Shown here: one piece after another, positions 43,914 through 55,255 of the stretch
Numbering within the stretch: position 1 is the first letter of the stretch
Layout of the letters: each line of letters starts with the position of its first letter
Assembly (NCBI GenBank): GCA_021841865.1
Contig: JAKCDM010000001.1
Span: 1 to 64,000 of the forward strand
From: Pseudomonadota bacterium
GTDB lineage: Bacteria; Pseudomonadota; Gammaproteobacteria; Burkholderiales; Burkholderiaceae_C
DNA: 64,000 nucleotides
Direction: 5' to 3'
Program-made: the position numbers and the translations under genes
The notes under the pieces: generated by a model
The model's input: only the letters and a program-made list of their open reading frames with translations
Told to the model about the DNA's origin: nothing
Databases searched by the model: none

Positions 43914-46900
43914 CGGCCGACTCCCCGGGTTCGCACGGCGCCAGCTCGAGCAGGCGCACGCAGTCCTGCGCCCACGCGCACAGCGGCTCGAACAGCTCTC
44001 GCGCGAAGGCCTCGAAGGCCCCGCTGGCGCGAAGGCTGTCGAAATCGGGATACAGCCGGGCCAGGTAAGGATCGTCGACGTCGCCTCCGCCATGCCACGG
44101 CGTTCCCTCGTACGCGGCGCGCGCATCGCGCTGCCGCGCCTGCGCCAGCGCGCTGCGCAAACCCCACGGCAGCGGCTCGCTGCGGGCTCGCCGCCACGCG
44201 TGCAGCAATCTCGCCAGCTGCTCGCGCGCGGGCTGTGGCGCAAGGGCCTGCCAATGCAGCACGGCGTCGATGCCGACCAGATAGCCCTGGCAGGGCACGC
44301 CGCACGCGGCAGCCCCGAGCATGTGGATCCACGGTGCCAGCAGGCGCTCCAGGCGCGGCCGAGCCGAGTTGCCGTCGCGCAGCCTCGATGCGCCGAGTTC
44401 CAGCCATGTCGCCAGCTCGTGTCCGGGCTCCCGGCGCAGCCCCTGCAGCCAATCCTCGATGCGCAAGTCCCGCTGCTCGCTGTCGCCGTCGCTGCCCGCG
44501 CCGATGCGCAAGGCGCGGCGCGGCAGCTGCTCGGCATGGCGCGCGAGCAGCGTGTTCCAGGTCTGGAGCACCGCGCCGAGTTCGCGCTCGAGCTGCTGCG
44601 CCAACTGCTCGCCGGGGCCCGCCATCGGCAGCTGCCCGCTGGCGGCGGCGCGGCGCAGCCGGGCTTGCAGCCACGAGCGCGCGTGCGGCGGTGTTCCCGC
44701 GCGCGCCTGCTCCAGCAGCTGCTGCAGCAGCGCATGACGCGGCAACCCGTGAAGCGCGAACACCTCGTCGTCGTCGGGCTGCTGCTCCAGGGTCTCGAAC
44801 ACGACGTCCAGGCGCGCGCGGAAGTACAGCTTCACGGGGTTGCGCAGCAGCGCGACCAGGTCGCGCAGCGTGGCCGCCGGGTCAGGCTGGCCAGCCTGAG
44901 GCGCCAGCGCCGGCGCGCCGGAGCCCGCCGGCCGCGCCTGGTGCAGCGCGAACCATTCCCGCGCCCAGGTGCGCGGCCCTCCGGGCTCGAAATAGCGGCG
45001 GCTGAACGGCTGCAGCGCGTGCTCGGTGGTGCGCAGGCGCAGCAGCGCCTGCCCGGGCGTCTCGCCAGGGCGCGGGTCGGGCGCCGCGAAACCCGCGGCG
45101 AGGTAATCGCGCAGCTGGGACACCAGCACGGACGGCGCCAGTTCGGTGTTGTCGCGCGCGCTGCGTCCGCACCAGCTCAGGTACAGCACGCGGCGCGCCG
45201 ACAACAGCGCCTCGAGCATCAGGTAGCGATCGTCGTCGCGGCGTGAGCGGTCTCCCGGGCGGTACTGGCCGGGCAAGGCCATGAGGTCGAAGTCGCTGCG
45301 CTGTCCGCCGCGCGGATAGGCGTCGTCGTTCATGCCCAGCAGGCACACCACCTCGAAGGGGATCGCGCGCAGCGGCAACAGGCTGCAGAAGGTCACGCCC
45401 CCGGCCAGGAAGCGCCCCGATGCGCTGGTGTCGTCGATGCGCTCGAGCCAGGCCTGGGCGAACACCTCCGCCGCGACGGCCTGCTCGAAGCGTGCGCATT
45501 CACAGTCGTGCAGCCACTGCGCCAGGCCTTCGTGCATGGCCGCCAGCACCCGGCGCTCGGACTCGTCCACCGGCTGCATGCAGCGCTCCAGCAGCGCGCG
45601 CGCGCGCTGCGCCCACTGCTGCGGCGTGGCCGCCTCGAGACACTGTCGCCACCAGTCCTCCAGGGCCTCGAGCAGCGCGTGCAGCACGCCGACCAGCGCG
45701 GCGTCGAGCCCGCCGACCTCGCGCAGCGGTTCGATGCCGCGCCAGGCAGCGCCGTCGCCGCTGGCATACCCCAGCAGCATGCGCCTGAGGCCGAACAGCC
45801 AGCTGTTGGCTTCGCCGCAGGCCTGCAGGCCCAGGCTGGCGCGCTGCTGCGCGTGCAGGCCCCAGCGCGCACCGGCCTCGGCCATCCAGCGCGCCAGCAG
45901 CGCATGGTCGGCCGGCTCCAAGCCGAGGCGCGCGGCGATCGCCGGCACTTCCAGCAGGTCGCGCATCTCGCTGAGCGTGACGCGGCGACGACCGATGCCG
46001 AGCAGCCACTCCAGCGCCTGCAGCATCGAGCTCGCGCTGCGCTGGCGCAGGTCGGCGATGTCGAAGGGAACGTGTCGCGCATCGTCCGGCGCATATTGGC
46101 CGAACACCGCGCGCACGGCGGGAGCGAAGACCTCGATGTCCGGAACCATGACGACGATGTCGCGCGGGCGCAGCCGGCCGCGCTCGCCACCGTCGCGCGC
46201 CAGCAGATCGAGCAGCTGGTCGTGCAGCACCTCGACCTCGCGCTGCACGCCATGGGTGACGTGGAACTGGATCGAATCGTCGCCGTCGGGCAGCGGCGCG
46301 AAGGCGTGCTCGGCCAGCGGCAGCAGATCGCGGATCGCCGCCTGCACATGCTCGAGCAGCGTGCCGGGATCGCGCTCGTCGAACACGTCGGTGCGCGGCA
46401 ATTCGGCGCCGGCCGGCCCGTCGGACTCGCAGGCGTCGAGCTGGCGCATGAAATCGCGCCCCTGGCGGCCCCATGCCGCGAGCAGCGGGTGGGCGTGCGC
46501 GTGCATCGCCGGCAGCGGCACGGCGGCCGGATCGACACGGCCGCGCAACCCGTGGCGGCGTAGCGCCGGGCGCAGCAGCTCGCGGCCCTCGACGATGTCG
46601 GCCCAGTGGAAACGGCAGGGATTGGGCACGGCGACGATGACCTGGGCATGCCGCGACAAGGCCACCAGCAGGTCCAGCACGGCAGGCGCCACGGTGGCGG
46701 CGCCGAACAGGCAGACCCGCGGCGCAAGGTCGAAGCTCCCGGCGGCGCCGCGGCGCAGACGCTCCAGCGCGCGCCGGTGCACCTGCGGGCGCACCAGCGC
46801 GCGCTCGTGTTCGTCCAGCGTGTCGAGCAGCATGTTCCACAGCCGTGCCTGCCAGGCCTGCTCCGGCGCCAGCGCACGGGGCCGGCCGCCCGCGTCGGGC

Positions 46901-47433
46901 AGCACGCGCTCGCCGCGTTCCCAGGCCTCCAGCCAGTCGGCGCGGTAGACCTGGTACTGGTCGTACAGGTCGGCCAGGCGCTGCGCCAGCTGCAGCACCC
47001 GCAGCGGATCGTCGTCGCGCAGGAAGGCGGCGACGGACTCGAAGCCGGGGAGCGTGCGGCACGCGGGCAGCAGGCGAAGCAGGCGCCAGACCAGGGCGTG
47101 GCGATCCAGCGGCGAACGCGCGGACAGCTCGCCGGCTCCGAGCACGCGACGGTAGATATCCCAGACGAAGCGCGACGGCAACTCGACGCGTGCCGCCGCG
47201 CTGATTCCCTGCGCCCGGGCCTGCGCGGCCTTGAACCACTCGCCGGCCCCGTTGCTCTGCACCAGCACGACGTCGGGCTCCAGTGCCGGCAGGGGCCAGC
47301 GCTGCTGGCAGTACAGAACCAGTTGGTGCAGGTCCTCCAGGCGGTTGCCGTGCAGCACCAGCAGGCCCGGTGGCGGCGTGCGCGCGGGCTGCTGGACGGT
47401 GGCTGGAGACGGCGCGACGGGCAAGGCGGGCAA
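43906..47433 (-). CDS. recC: Exodeoxyribonuclease V subunit gamma
   Basis: LLVLHGNRLEDLHQLV...VLVQSNGAGEWFKAAQA...; position in recC-recB-recD operon. Confidence 0.94.
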   Translation of the reverse strand: MPALPVAPSPATVQQPARTPPPGLLVLHGNRLEDLHQLVLYCQQRWPLPALEPDVVLVQSNGAGEWFKAAQARAQGISAAARVELPSRFVWDIYRRVLGAGELSARSPLDRHALVWRLLRLLPACRTLPGFESVAAFLRDDDPLRVLQLAQRLADLYDQYQVYRADWLEAWERGERVLPDAGGRPRALAPEQAWQARLWNMLLDTLDEHERALVRPQVHRRALERLRRGAAGSFDLAPRVCLFGAATVAPAVLDLLVALSRHAQVIVAVPNPCRFHWADIVEGRELLRPALRRHGLRGRVDPAAVPLPAMHAHAHPLLAAWGRQGRDFMRQLDACESDGPAGAELPRTDVFDERDPGTLLEHVQAAIRDLLPLAEHAFAPLPDGDDSIQFHVTHGVQREVEVLHDQLLDLLARDGGERGRLRPRDIVVMVPDIEVFAPAVRAVFGQYAPDDARHVPFDIADLRQRSASSMLQALEWLLGIGRRRVTLSEMRDLLEVPAIAARLGLEPADHALLARWMAEAGARWGLHAQQRASLGLQACGEANSWLFGLRRMLLGYASGDGAAWRGIEPLREVGGLDAALVGVLHALLEALEDWWRQCLEAATPQQWAQRARALLERCMQPVDESERRVLAAMHEGLAQWLHDCECARFEQAVAAEVFAQAWLERIDDTSASGRFLAGGVTFCSLLPLRAIPFEVVCLLGMNDDAYPRGGQRSDFDLMALPGQYRPGDRSRRDDDRYLMLEALLSARRVLYLSWCGRSARDNTELAPSVLVSQLRDYLAAGFAAPDPRPGETPGQALLRLRTTEHALQPFSRRYFEPGGPRTWAREWFALHQARPAGSGAPALAPQAGQPDPAATLRDLVALLRNPVKLYFRARLDVVFETLEQQPDDDEVFALHGLPRHALLQQLLEQARAGTPPHARSWLQARLRRAAASGQLPMAGPGEQLAQQLERELGAVLQTWNTLLARHAEQLPRRALRIGAGSDGDSEQRDLRIEDWLQGLRREPGHELATWLELGASRLRDGNSARPRLERLLAPWIHMLGAAACGVPCQGYLVGIDAVLHWQALAPQPAREQLARLLHAWRRARSEPLPWGLRSALAQARQRDARAAYEGTPWHGGGDVDDPYLARLYPDFDSLRASGAFEAFARELFEPLCAWAQDCVRLLELAPCEPGESADD

Positions 47434-47525
47434 CGGATGGCGGCGACTGCGACGGGTATGCGCAGTGTAGGGGCTGTCATGCGCCAGGCCGCGCGGGGCG
47501 TCGCGGAGACCGGTTCAATCGAAAA

Positions 47526-47559
47526 ATTCGTTCGATCCTATGCAAACCATTCGTTTGAT
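47526..47559. promoter_or_regulatory. Direct repeat ATTCGTT(C/T)GAT, 23 bp apart, between recC and soeA
   Basis: 47526-47536 ATTCGTTCGAT and 47549-47559 ATTCGTTTGAT, AT-rich promoter-like patch. Confidence 0.5.
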
Positions 47560-47625
47560 TACGGTATGAAATGTTCCTAAATTCTGATGTAACGCCTTCC
47601 CGGCGACCTTTTCGAGCATCACGCC

Positions 47626-50600
47626 ATGATCCAAAAACTCTGGAACCGCGTTTTCTCGGTGGACCAGCCGCTGCACGACCCGCAGGCCCACCCCGCGGGC
47701 AGGACCGAGGTGCGCTCGACCACCTGCTACATGTGCGCCTGCCGCTGCGGCATCAACGTGCACGTGCGTGACGGCGAGGTGCGCTTCATCGAGGGCAACC
47801 CCAACCACCCGCTCAACCGCGGCGTGATCTGCGCCAAGGGCTCGGCCGGAATCATGAAACAGGTGTCGCCGGCGCGCCTGACCCAGCCGCTGCGCCGCAA
47901 GCTAGGCTCCGAGCGCGGCAGCGGCGAGTTCGAGCCCATCGGCTGGGACGAGGCCTACGCCATGCTGGAGCAGCGCCTGTCGCAGCTGCGGGCGACGGAT
48001 CCGAAGCGTTTCGCGCTGTTCACCGGGCGCGACCAGATGCAGGCGCTGACCGGGCTGTTCGCACGCGAGTTCGGTACGCCGAACTACGCCGCCCACGGCG
48101 GCTTCTGCTCGGTCAACATGGCCGCCGGCATGATCTACACGGTGGGCGGCAGCTTCTGGGAGTTCGGCGGCCCGGACCTGGAGCGCGCCCGGCTGTTCGT
48201 GATGATCGGCACCGCGGAAGACCATCACAGCAATCCGCTGAAGACCCAGATTTCGGAATTCAAGCGCCGCGGCGGACGCTTCATTTCCATCAACCCCGTG
48301 CGCACCGGCTATTCGGCCGTGGCCGACGAATGGATTCCCATCCGCCCCGGCACCGACGGCGCGCTGTTCATGGCGCTGCTGCACCTGCTGCTGCGCCGCG
48401 AGCGCTTCGACCGCGAGTTCGCGACGCGCTACACCAACGCCGCGCAGCTGGTGCGCGTGCAACCCGGCCACCCCGACGACGGCATGCTGCTGCGCGATCC
48501 GGATGCCGACGAGGGCTCGCCCGACGCGCCGTTGAACTTCTGGTGGTGGGACGCCGCCGCGCAGCGCCCGGTGCCGGCGTGGAGCGACGGCGTCGAGCCC
48601 GCGCTGTGGGGGCGCCACACCATGCCCGACGGCACGCCGGTGGCGACCGCGCTGCAGCTGCTGCTGGAACAGACCGAGACCTGCACGCCGGGCTGGGCGG
48701 CCGGCATCACCGCAATCCCGGCCGGGCGCATCGAGCGCCTGGCCGAGGAGATGGCGCACAGCGCGCTCGACGAGGCCTGGGACGAGCCGCAGCCATGGAC
48801 CGATTTCTGGGGTCGTGAACACCAGCACGTGCGCGCGCGCCCGCTCGCCTTCCACGCCATGCGAGGCCTGGCGGCGCACTCCAACGGCTTCCAGACCATC
48901 CGTGCCATGGCCGTGCTGATGAGCCTGCTGGGCACCATCGACGTGCCCGGGGGCTTTCGCCACAAGCCGCCGTACCCGAAGGAGATCCCGCCCAGCGTGC
49001 GCACCATCAACGACTGGAGCCAGGTGCGCCCGAACACCCCGCTGCCGGCGGCTCCGCTGGGCTGGCCCACTCGCCCCGAGGAGCTCATGGTCGACGACGA
49101 CGGCCGGCCGATGCGCATCGACAAGGCCTTTTCGTGGGAGCACCCGCTGGCGGTGCACGGGCTGATGCACAACGTGATCACCAACGCCTGGCGCGGCGAT
49201 CCCTATCCGATCGACACGCTGATGATCTTCATGTCGAACATGGCGTGGAATTCGTCGATGAACACCCAGCGTGTCCGGCGAATGCTCACCGACCGGGACG
49301 CCGCGGGCGAATACCGAATTCCCTTCCTCGTCGTGGCCGACGCGTTCCACAGCGAGATGACGGCCTTCGCCGACCTGGTGCTGCCCGACACCACGTACCT
49401 GGAGCGCCACGACGCGATGTCCATGCTGGACCGGCCGATCTCCGAGTACGACGGCGCGATGGATTCGGTGCGCGTGCCGGTGGTGCCTCCGCTGGGCGAA
49501 TGCCGGCCGTTCCAGGAGGTGCTGATCGAGCTCGCGTCGCGCCTGCGCTTTCCGTCCTTCACCGATGCCGACGGAAGCCGCAAGTTCGCCGACTACCCGG
49601 ATTTCATCGTGCGCTACGAAACGGCGCCGGGCTCGGGCATCGGCTTTCTCACCGGCTGGCGCGGCGCGGACGGCTCCAAGTCGCTCAAGGGCGAACCCAA
49701 TGCGCGACAGTGGGAGCAGTACGCGAGCAACGATTGCGTGCACCTGACCCACCTGCCCGAAGCGATGCGCTACATGCGCGGCGTGAACCGCGACTACCTC
49801 AAATACGCGCGCGAGCATGGCTGGCGCAAGCTCGAGCTGCCGGCGGTGATCGCCATCTACAGCGACATCCTGCAGTCCTTCCGCGTGGCGGCGCGCGCCG
49901 GGGACGCCGGCCGCCGGCCCCCCGAGCATCTGCGCGAGCGCGTGTTCGAGCACTTCGACCCGCTGCCCCACTGGAGCGCTCCGCTGGAGCAGCAGGTCGT
50001 CGACCTCGACGCCTTCCCGCTGGCCGCGGTGACCCAGCGCCCGATGGCCATGTACCACGCATGGGATTCGCAGAACGCCTGGCTGCGCCAGATCCACGGC
50101 CACAACCGGCTGCACGTGCACCCGGCGACTGCGCAGGCCGCCGGAATCGCCGACGGCGCCTGGATGTGGGTCGAGTCGCCATGGGGCAAGGTGCGCTGCC
50201 TCGCGCAGTATTCGGAAGCCGTCGAGCCGGGCACCGTGTGGACCTGGAACGCCATCGGCAAGGCCGCCGGCATGTGGGGCCTGGAGCCCGGCGCCGACGA
50301 GTCGCGCCGCGGCTTCCTGCTCAACCACGTGATCACCGACGAGTTGCCCGGAGCCACCGGAGCTCCGCTGTCGAACAGCGATCCGGTGACCGGGCAGGCC
50401 GGCTGGTACGACCTGCGCGTGCGAATTCATCCCGCCGGGCCCGATGAAACCCACGCCGACGCCGACCCCACGCGCTACGCCAGCGTGCACGGGCAGGGGC
50501 TGGACGGCGCGCGCGACGACCTGCGCGCGCTCGACGCCGGCAACACCTGGCCGGCCCACCAGGCGCCGCCGCCGGCGCCCGGCCAACTGCTGCGCCGACG

Positions 50601-50712
50601 CGGCGCCACGCGCCTGCTGCAATACATGGCGGGCACGCGACGGCACCGCGCCGAGACGCCGGCGGAGCAGGACACGGGCTCCGCCGGACTTTCCGAAAGG
50701 ACTTCGTCATGA
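47626..50712 (+). CDS. soeA: Sulfite dehydrogenase molybdopterin subunit SoeA-like
   Basis: STTCYMCACRCGINVHV...GNPNHPLNRGVICAKGSAG; MGD-binding regions; adjacent ferredoxin and DmsC-like subunits. Confidence 0.85.
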   Translation: MIQKLWNRVFSVDQPLHDPQAHPAGRTEVRSTTCYMCACRCGINVHVRDGEVRFIEGNPNHPLNRGVICAKGSAGIMKQVSPARLTQPLRRKLGSERGSGEFEPIGWDEAYAMLEQRLSQLRATDPKRFALFTGRDQMQALTGLFAREFGTPNYAAHGGFCSVNMAAGMIYTVGGSFWEFGGPDLERARLFVMIGTAEDHHSNPLKTQISEFKRRGGRFISINPVRTGYSAVADEWIPIRPGTDGALFMALLHLLLRRERFDREFATRYTNAAQLVRVQPGHPDDGMLLRDPDADEGSPDAPLNFWWWDAAAQRPVPAWSDGVEPALWGRHTMPDGTPVATALQLLLEQTETCTPGWAAGITAIPAGRIERLAEEMAHSALDEAWDEPQPWTDFWGREHQHVRARPLAFHAMRGLAAHSNGFQTIRAMAVLMSLLGTIDVPGGFRHKPPYPKEIPPSVRTINDWSQVRPNTPLPAAPLGWPTRPEELMVDDDGRPMRIDKAFSWEHPLAVHGLMHNVITNAWRGDPYPIDTLMIFMSNMAWNSSMNTQRVRRMLTDRDAAGEYRIPFLVVADAFHSEMTAFADLVLPDTTYLERHDAMSMLDRPISEYDGAMDSVRVPVVPPLGECRPFQEVLIELASRLRFPSFTDADGSRKFADYPDFIVRYETAPGSGIGFLTGWRGADGSKSLKGEPNARQWEQYASNDCVHLTHLPEAMRYMRGVNRDYLKYAREHGWRKLELPAVIAIYSDILQSFRVAARAGDAGRRPPEHLRERVFEHFDPLPHWSAPLEQQVVDLDAFPLAAVTQRPMAMYHAWDSQNAWLRQIHGHNRLHVHPATAQAAGIADGAWMWVESPWGKVRCLAQYSEAVEPGTVWTWNAIGKAAGMWGLEPGADESRRGFLLNHVITDELPGATGAPLSNSDPVTGQAGWYDLRVRIHPAGPDETHADADPTRYASVHGQGLDGARDDLRALDAGNTWPAHQAPPPAPGQLLRRRGATRLLQYMAGTRRHRAETPAEQDTGSAGLSERTSS

Positions 50713-51500
50713 GCCAACTCGCGCTGGTCATCGACCTCGATGTATGCGTGGGCTGCCACGCCTGCGTGACCTCTTGCAAGCAATGGAACACGTCGGGCGC
50801 GGCCGGGCCGCTGAGCGACGTCGACCCCTTCGGGCCCGACACCTCGGGGGTGTTCTTCAACCGCGTGCAGACCTTCGAGCTCGGCGCCTTCCCGGCCACC
50901 GAGGTGCTGCATTTCCCGAAGAGCTGCCTGCATTGCAAGGATGCGCCGTGCGTGCCGGTATGCCCGACGGGGGCCTCGTACAAGCGCGCCGAGGACGGCA
51001 TCGTGCTGGTCGACGCCGACAAGTGCATCGGCTGCAAGTACTGCTCGTGGGCCTGCCCGTACGGCGCCCGCGAATTCGACGAGCCGCGCGGAGTGATGAC
51101 CAAGTGCACGCTGTGCGTGGACCGCGTGTACGACACGTCGATCCCGGAAAGCCGGCGAAAGCCGGCCTGCGTCAACGCCTGCCCGACCAGCGCGCGGCTG
51201 TTCGGAGACGTCGACGACCCCGAGTCGGAAGTGTCCCGAGCCATCGCCGAGCGCGGCGGCTTCGCGCCGATGCCCGAACTGGGAACCCGCCCGGCCAACC
51301 ACTACCTGCCGCGACGCAGCATGCGCGAGGCCACGCCGCAGGCGCAGACGGCCGTGCCGGAGCCTGCGCGCGCGGCGCGGGGCGCCGGGGTGCTGGACTG
51401 GCTGGGCGCGCTGATCGGGCTGGCCGGCGACGCCGCCCGGCCGGCCGGCGTCGCGCCGACCCACGCGATTCGCGATGCCGCGCCGGCAGCGCGGCGCTGA
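50709..51500 (+). CDS. soeB: 4Fe-4S ferredoxin subunit SoeB-like
   Basis: CVGCHACVTSCKQWN, CLHCKDAPCVPVCPTGA, CIGCKYCSWACPYGA, CTLCVDRV...CVNACPT. Confidence 0.88.
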   Translation: MSQLALVIDLDVCVGCHACVTSCKQWNTSGAAGPLSDVDPFGPDTSGVFFNRVQTFELGAFPATEVLHFPKSCLHCKDAPCVPVCPTGASYKRAEDGIVLVDADKCIGCKYCSWACPYGAREFDEPRGVMTKCTLCVDRVYDTSIPESRRKPACVNACPTSARLFGDVDDPESEVSRAIAERGGFAPMPELGTRPANHYLPRRSMREATPQAQTAVPEPARAARGAGVLDWLGALIGLAGDAARPAGVAPTHAIRDAAPAARR

Positions 51501-51513
51501 ACGAGGAAAGTCC

Positions 51514-52437
51514 ATGCGTCCCGCCTGGTCCGTGATCTGGTTCACCACCCTGCTGGGCTGCGCCCAGGGCATGGTCGTCGCGCTCGCGCTGGCCGGCCTC
51601 GCCGGCCCGCTCGACCCCGCCGCACTGCGCGATGCGCTGTTCGCCGCGTTCGCGCTCGGCGCCATCGCGCTGGGCTGCTCCTTCGCCCACCTCGGGCAGC
51701 CGCTGCGCGCCTGGCGCGCGGCCGCGATGTGGCGCAGCTCCTGGTTGTCGCGCGAGGTCATCGCCGTGTCCGCCTTTCTCGCGTTGACCGCGGCGAGCGC
51801 GTTGAGCGTGGATCACCTGGGCGCCTGGCCGACATGGCTGCAAGGCCTGAGCGTGCTCGCCGCGCTCGTGCTGTGGCTGTGCACCGGCAAGGTGTACGCC
51901 GCCATCGACTTCATTCGCGAATGGGCCACGCCGCTGACTCCGCTGAACTTCGCCCTCATGGGCCTCGCCAGCGGCCACCTGGCGGTGGCCGCGCTGCTCG
52001 CCGCGCTGCACCAGCCGGCCGCGGCGACGCTCGCGCACCTGGCGCTGTCGTGGACCGTGCTGGCGTGGCTGTCGCGCGCCGCCGCGCTCGCGCGCCTGAA
52101 GCGGCTGCGCCGCGCCGGCTCGACCCACAGCGCCGTCGGCGCCGGCGCACGGCCGGTGCGCCAGGTCTCACGCGGCTTTACCGCCGGCAGCTTCAACCTG
52201 GAAGAGTTCGGCTTGCGCGCCCAGTCCGCGCTGCTGCGGCGCCTGCGCAGTCTGTACATGATCGCCGGGTTCGCGCTGCCCAGCGTTGCGCTGGCGCTGC
52301 TGGCCGGCTCCGCGCCGCGCCTGGACTGGCTCGGCTCGCTGGCCCTGCTGCAGTTCGCCGCGCTGCTCGGCGAGCGCTGGGACTTCTTCGCCCAGGTCGA
52401 CCACCCGCAGAATCACTACTACGCTGCGGCGCAATAA
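51514..52437 (+). CDS. soeC: DmsC-like membrane anchor subunit SoeC-like
   Basis: MRPAWSVIWFTTLLGCAQGMVVALAL...SFAHLGQPLRAWRAAAMWRSSWLSREV. Confidence 0.85.
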   Translation: MRPAWSVIWFTTLLGCAQGMVVALALAGLAGPLDPAALRDALFAAFALGAIALGCSFAHLGQPLRAWRAAAMWRSSWLSREVIAVSAFLALTAASALSVDHLGAWPTWLQGLSVLAALVLWLCTGKVYAAIDFIREWATPLTPLNFALMGLASGHLAVAALLAALHQPAAATLAHLALSWTVLAWLSRAAALARLKRLRRAGSTHSAVGAGARPVRQVSRGFTAGSFNLEEFGLRAQSALLRRLRSLYMIAGFALPSVALALLAGSAPRLDWLGSLALLQFAALLGERWDFFAQVDHPQNHYYAAAQ

Positions 52438-52517
52438 CAGCCTGATCAGGCCGTCCCGCAGCGTCGGCCCGAAAAACCCACTTGCCGAGGCAGCCCCGGC
52501 GCCGCGACAATCGGCGA

Positions 52518-53114
52518 ATGATCCAGGGGCTGTTGCTGGCGGCCGGGCGCTCCCGGCGCTTCGGCGCGGACAAACGACGCGCGAACGTCGACGGCGAGCC
52601 GTTGCTGCTGCGCACGGTGCGCCGCTGGCTGGAAGCACGCGACGAGGTGTTCGACCGCCTGCTGGTGGTGCTGCGCGAGCCGTCGGACAGCGAACGCGAA
52701 CTCGCGGCGCGCCTGCTCGAACTCGGCGTGCCCAGCACCTTCTGCGCCGAGGCCCAGCTCGGCATGGGCCATTCGCTGGCCTGGGGCGTGCTGCAGACCC
52801 CGCGCGTCGACGGCTGGCTGATCGGCCTGGCCGACATGCCCGCGCTGCAGGCGGCGAGCATCCGCGCCGTGGCCCACGACCTGCGCGCGGACAACATCGT
52901 CGTGCCCACGCACGGAGGGCTGCGCGGCCACCCGGTAGGCTTCGGCAGCGACTTCGGCAACGAGCTGCTCGCGGTGCGCGGAGACTCGGGCGCGCGAAGC
53001 GTGCTGCAGGCCCACCGCGATGCCCTGCACTGGCTCGAACTCGAAGATCCCGGGCTGCTGCTCGACATCGACGAGCCTTCGCAACTGGCCCAGTCGACGC
53101 TTCCGCGCGACTGA
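52518..53114 (+). CDS. MocA/MobA-like molybdenum cofactor nucleotidyltransferase
   Basis: IQGLLLAAGRSRRFGADKRRANVDGEPLL...LIGLADMPALQAASI...GLRGHPVGF. Confidence 0.85.
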   Translation: MIQGLLLAAGRSRRFGADKRRANVDGEPLLLRTVRRWLEARDEVFDRLLVVLREPSDSERELAARLLELGVPSTFCAEAQLGMGHSLAWGVLQTPRVDGWLIGLADMPALQAASIRAVAHDLRADNIVVPTHGGLRGHPVGFGSDFGNELLAVRGDSGARSVLQAHRDALHWLELEDPGLLLDIDEPSQLAQSTLPRD

Positions 53115-53124
53115 CCCGCACGCA

Positions 53125-54306
53125 TCAGCGCTGCCGCATCAACTCCGCCAGGCTGGCCGCCAGCTGCTCCAGGCTGGCCAGGTTGTGCACGGCCAGCATC
53201 GCGTCGCATCCGGCATGCAGCGCGGCGGCGCCGCGCGCGCTGGGCTGGTAGGCGGCGAAGCGCAGCAGCGGGTTGAGCCACAGCACGCGCCGGCTGCGCC
53301 TGCGCAGCCACGCCAGCTCCTGCTGCAGCTGCTGCGGCTCCCCGGTATCCAGGCCGTCGCTGATCAGCAAGACCAGGCTGCGACGCCCGACCAGGCGCCG
53401 GGAGTGCTCACGGCGCAGCGAGGCCAGGCATTCGCCCAGGCGCGTTCCCCCCGCGAAGTCGTGCACGGCAGCCGACGCCGCCGCCAGCATGTCGTCGCTG
53501 TCGGGCAGCGCGAAGGCCGGGGTCAGGTCGGTCAGGCTGGTGCCCACGGCGAACACGTCGCGGCGCCGCATGCCCCGGGTGGCCGCGTGCAGGAAGGCCA
53601 GCAGCAGGCGCGTGTAGCGCTCCATCGAGCCCGACACGTCGACCAGCACCAGCAGCGGCGGTGCCTCGCGCCTGCGCTGCAGACGCGGCAGCTCCATGCA
53701 CTCGCCACCGCAACGCGCCGCCTGGCGCAGCACGCGAGGCCAGTCGGCGCGCGCTCCGCGCGCGCCCGAACGCACTCGTCTCGAAGGCAGGCGAGGCACA
53801 GGCAGCGGAATTTCCCGCGCCAGGCGCTCGAGCAGCCGGTACTCGGAGGCGCCCAGCGCGTTGAAGTCGGCATGGCGCAACTGGCGCCTGGCGCTGGCCG
53901 ACATGCAGGCGTCGAACTCGACGGCCTGCTCCGGCTGGGGGCGCTGGTCGCGCGCGCTGCGCGGCGCCGCCAGCGCCTCGCGCACGCGGGGGCGCTGGCG
54001 CGGCGGATCAGCCTTGCCCTCGGCGCTGGGCAGCATCTGCGCCAGCAGCTTGGAGGCCACCGCCGGATCGCGGAAAAAGGTGTCGAACAACTCGCGGAAC
54101 ACTCCGCGGTCGCGCTCGTTTCCCACCAGCACGGCTTCCAGCGCCGCCTCCAGGTCGTCGCGGCGCCGCAGTCCCACGGCCTGCATCGCGCTGGCGGCCA
54201 GCGCGATGCGCGAGGCATCGACCGACAGCCCGGCACGGCGCAGCGCGCGCGCAAAACCTGAGACGTTGCCCAGCAGCTTGCCCTGACGCGCGTCACCCAG
54301 CAGCAT
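53125..54306 (-). CDS. VWA domain-containing CoxE-like protein
   Basis: PPLLVLVDVSGSMERYTRLLLAFLHAATRGMRRRDVFAVGTSLTDLTPAF (MIDAS DxSGS); after MoxR-type ATPase. Confidence 0.88.
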   Translation of the reverse strand: MLLGDARQGKLLGNVSGFARALRRAGLSVDASRIALAASAMQAVGLRRRDDLEAALEAVLVGNERDRGVFRELFDTFFRDPAVASKLLAQMLPSAEGKADPPRQRPRVREALAAPRSARDQRPQPEQAVEFDACMSASARRQLRHADFNALGASEYRLLERLAREIPLPVPRLPSRRVRSGARGARADWPRVLRQAARCGGECMELPRLQRRREAPPLLVLVDVSGSMERYTRLLLAFLHAATRGMRRRDVFAVGTSLTDLTPAFALPDSDDMLAAASAAVHDFAGGTRLGECLASLRREHSRRLVGRRSLVLLISDGLDTGEPQQLQQELAWLRRRSRRVLWLNPLLRFAAYQPSARGAAALHAGCDAMLAVHNLASLEQLAASLAELMRQR

Positions 54307-54329
54307 GCGTCGGCTCCCGCGCCGGGGCC

Positions 54330-55235
<906 letters not shown>

Positions 55236-55255
55236 CGTGAATCCACGAGACGAGA

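Noticed and set aside
41412-45005. 1197-aa plus-strand ORF
   Set aside because: Antisense to recB/recC; no recognizable domain.
38281-47433. recCBD operon as an unusual defence island
   Set aside because: Standard RecBCD motifs and standard overlapping gene order; nothing beyond a normal repair operon.
47902-50646. 914-aa minus-strand ORF
   Set aside because: Antisense to soeA, which has unambiguous Fe-S/molybdopterin motifs.
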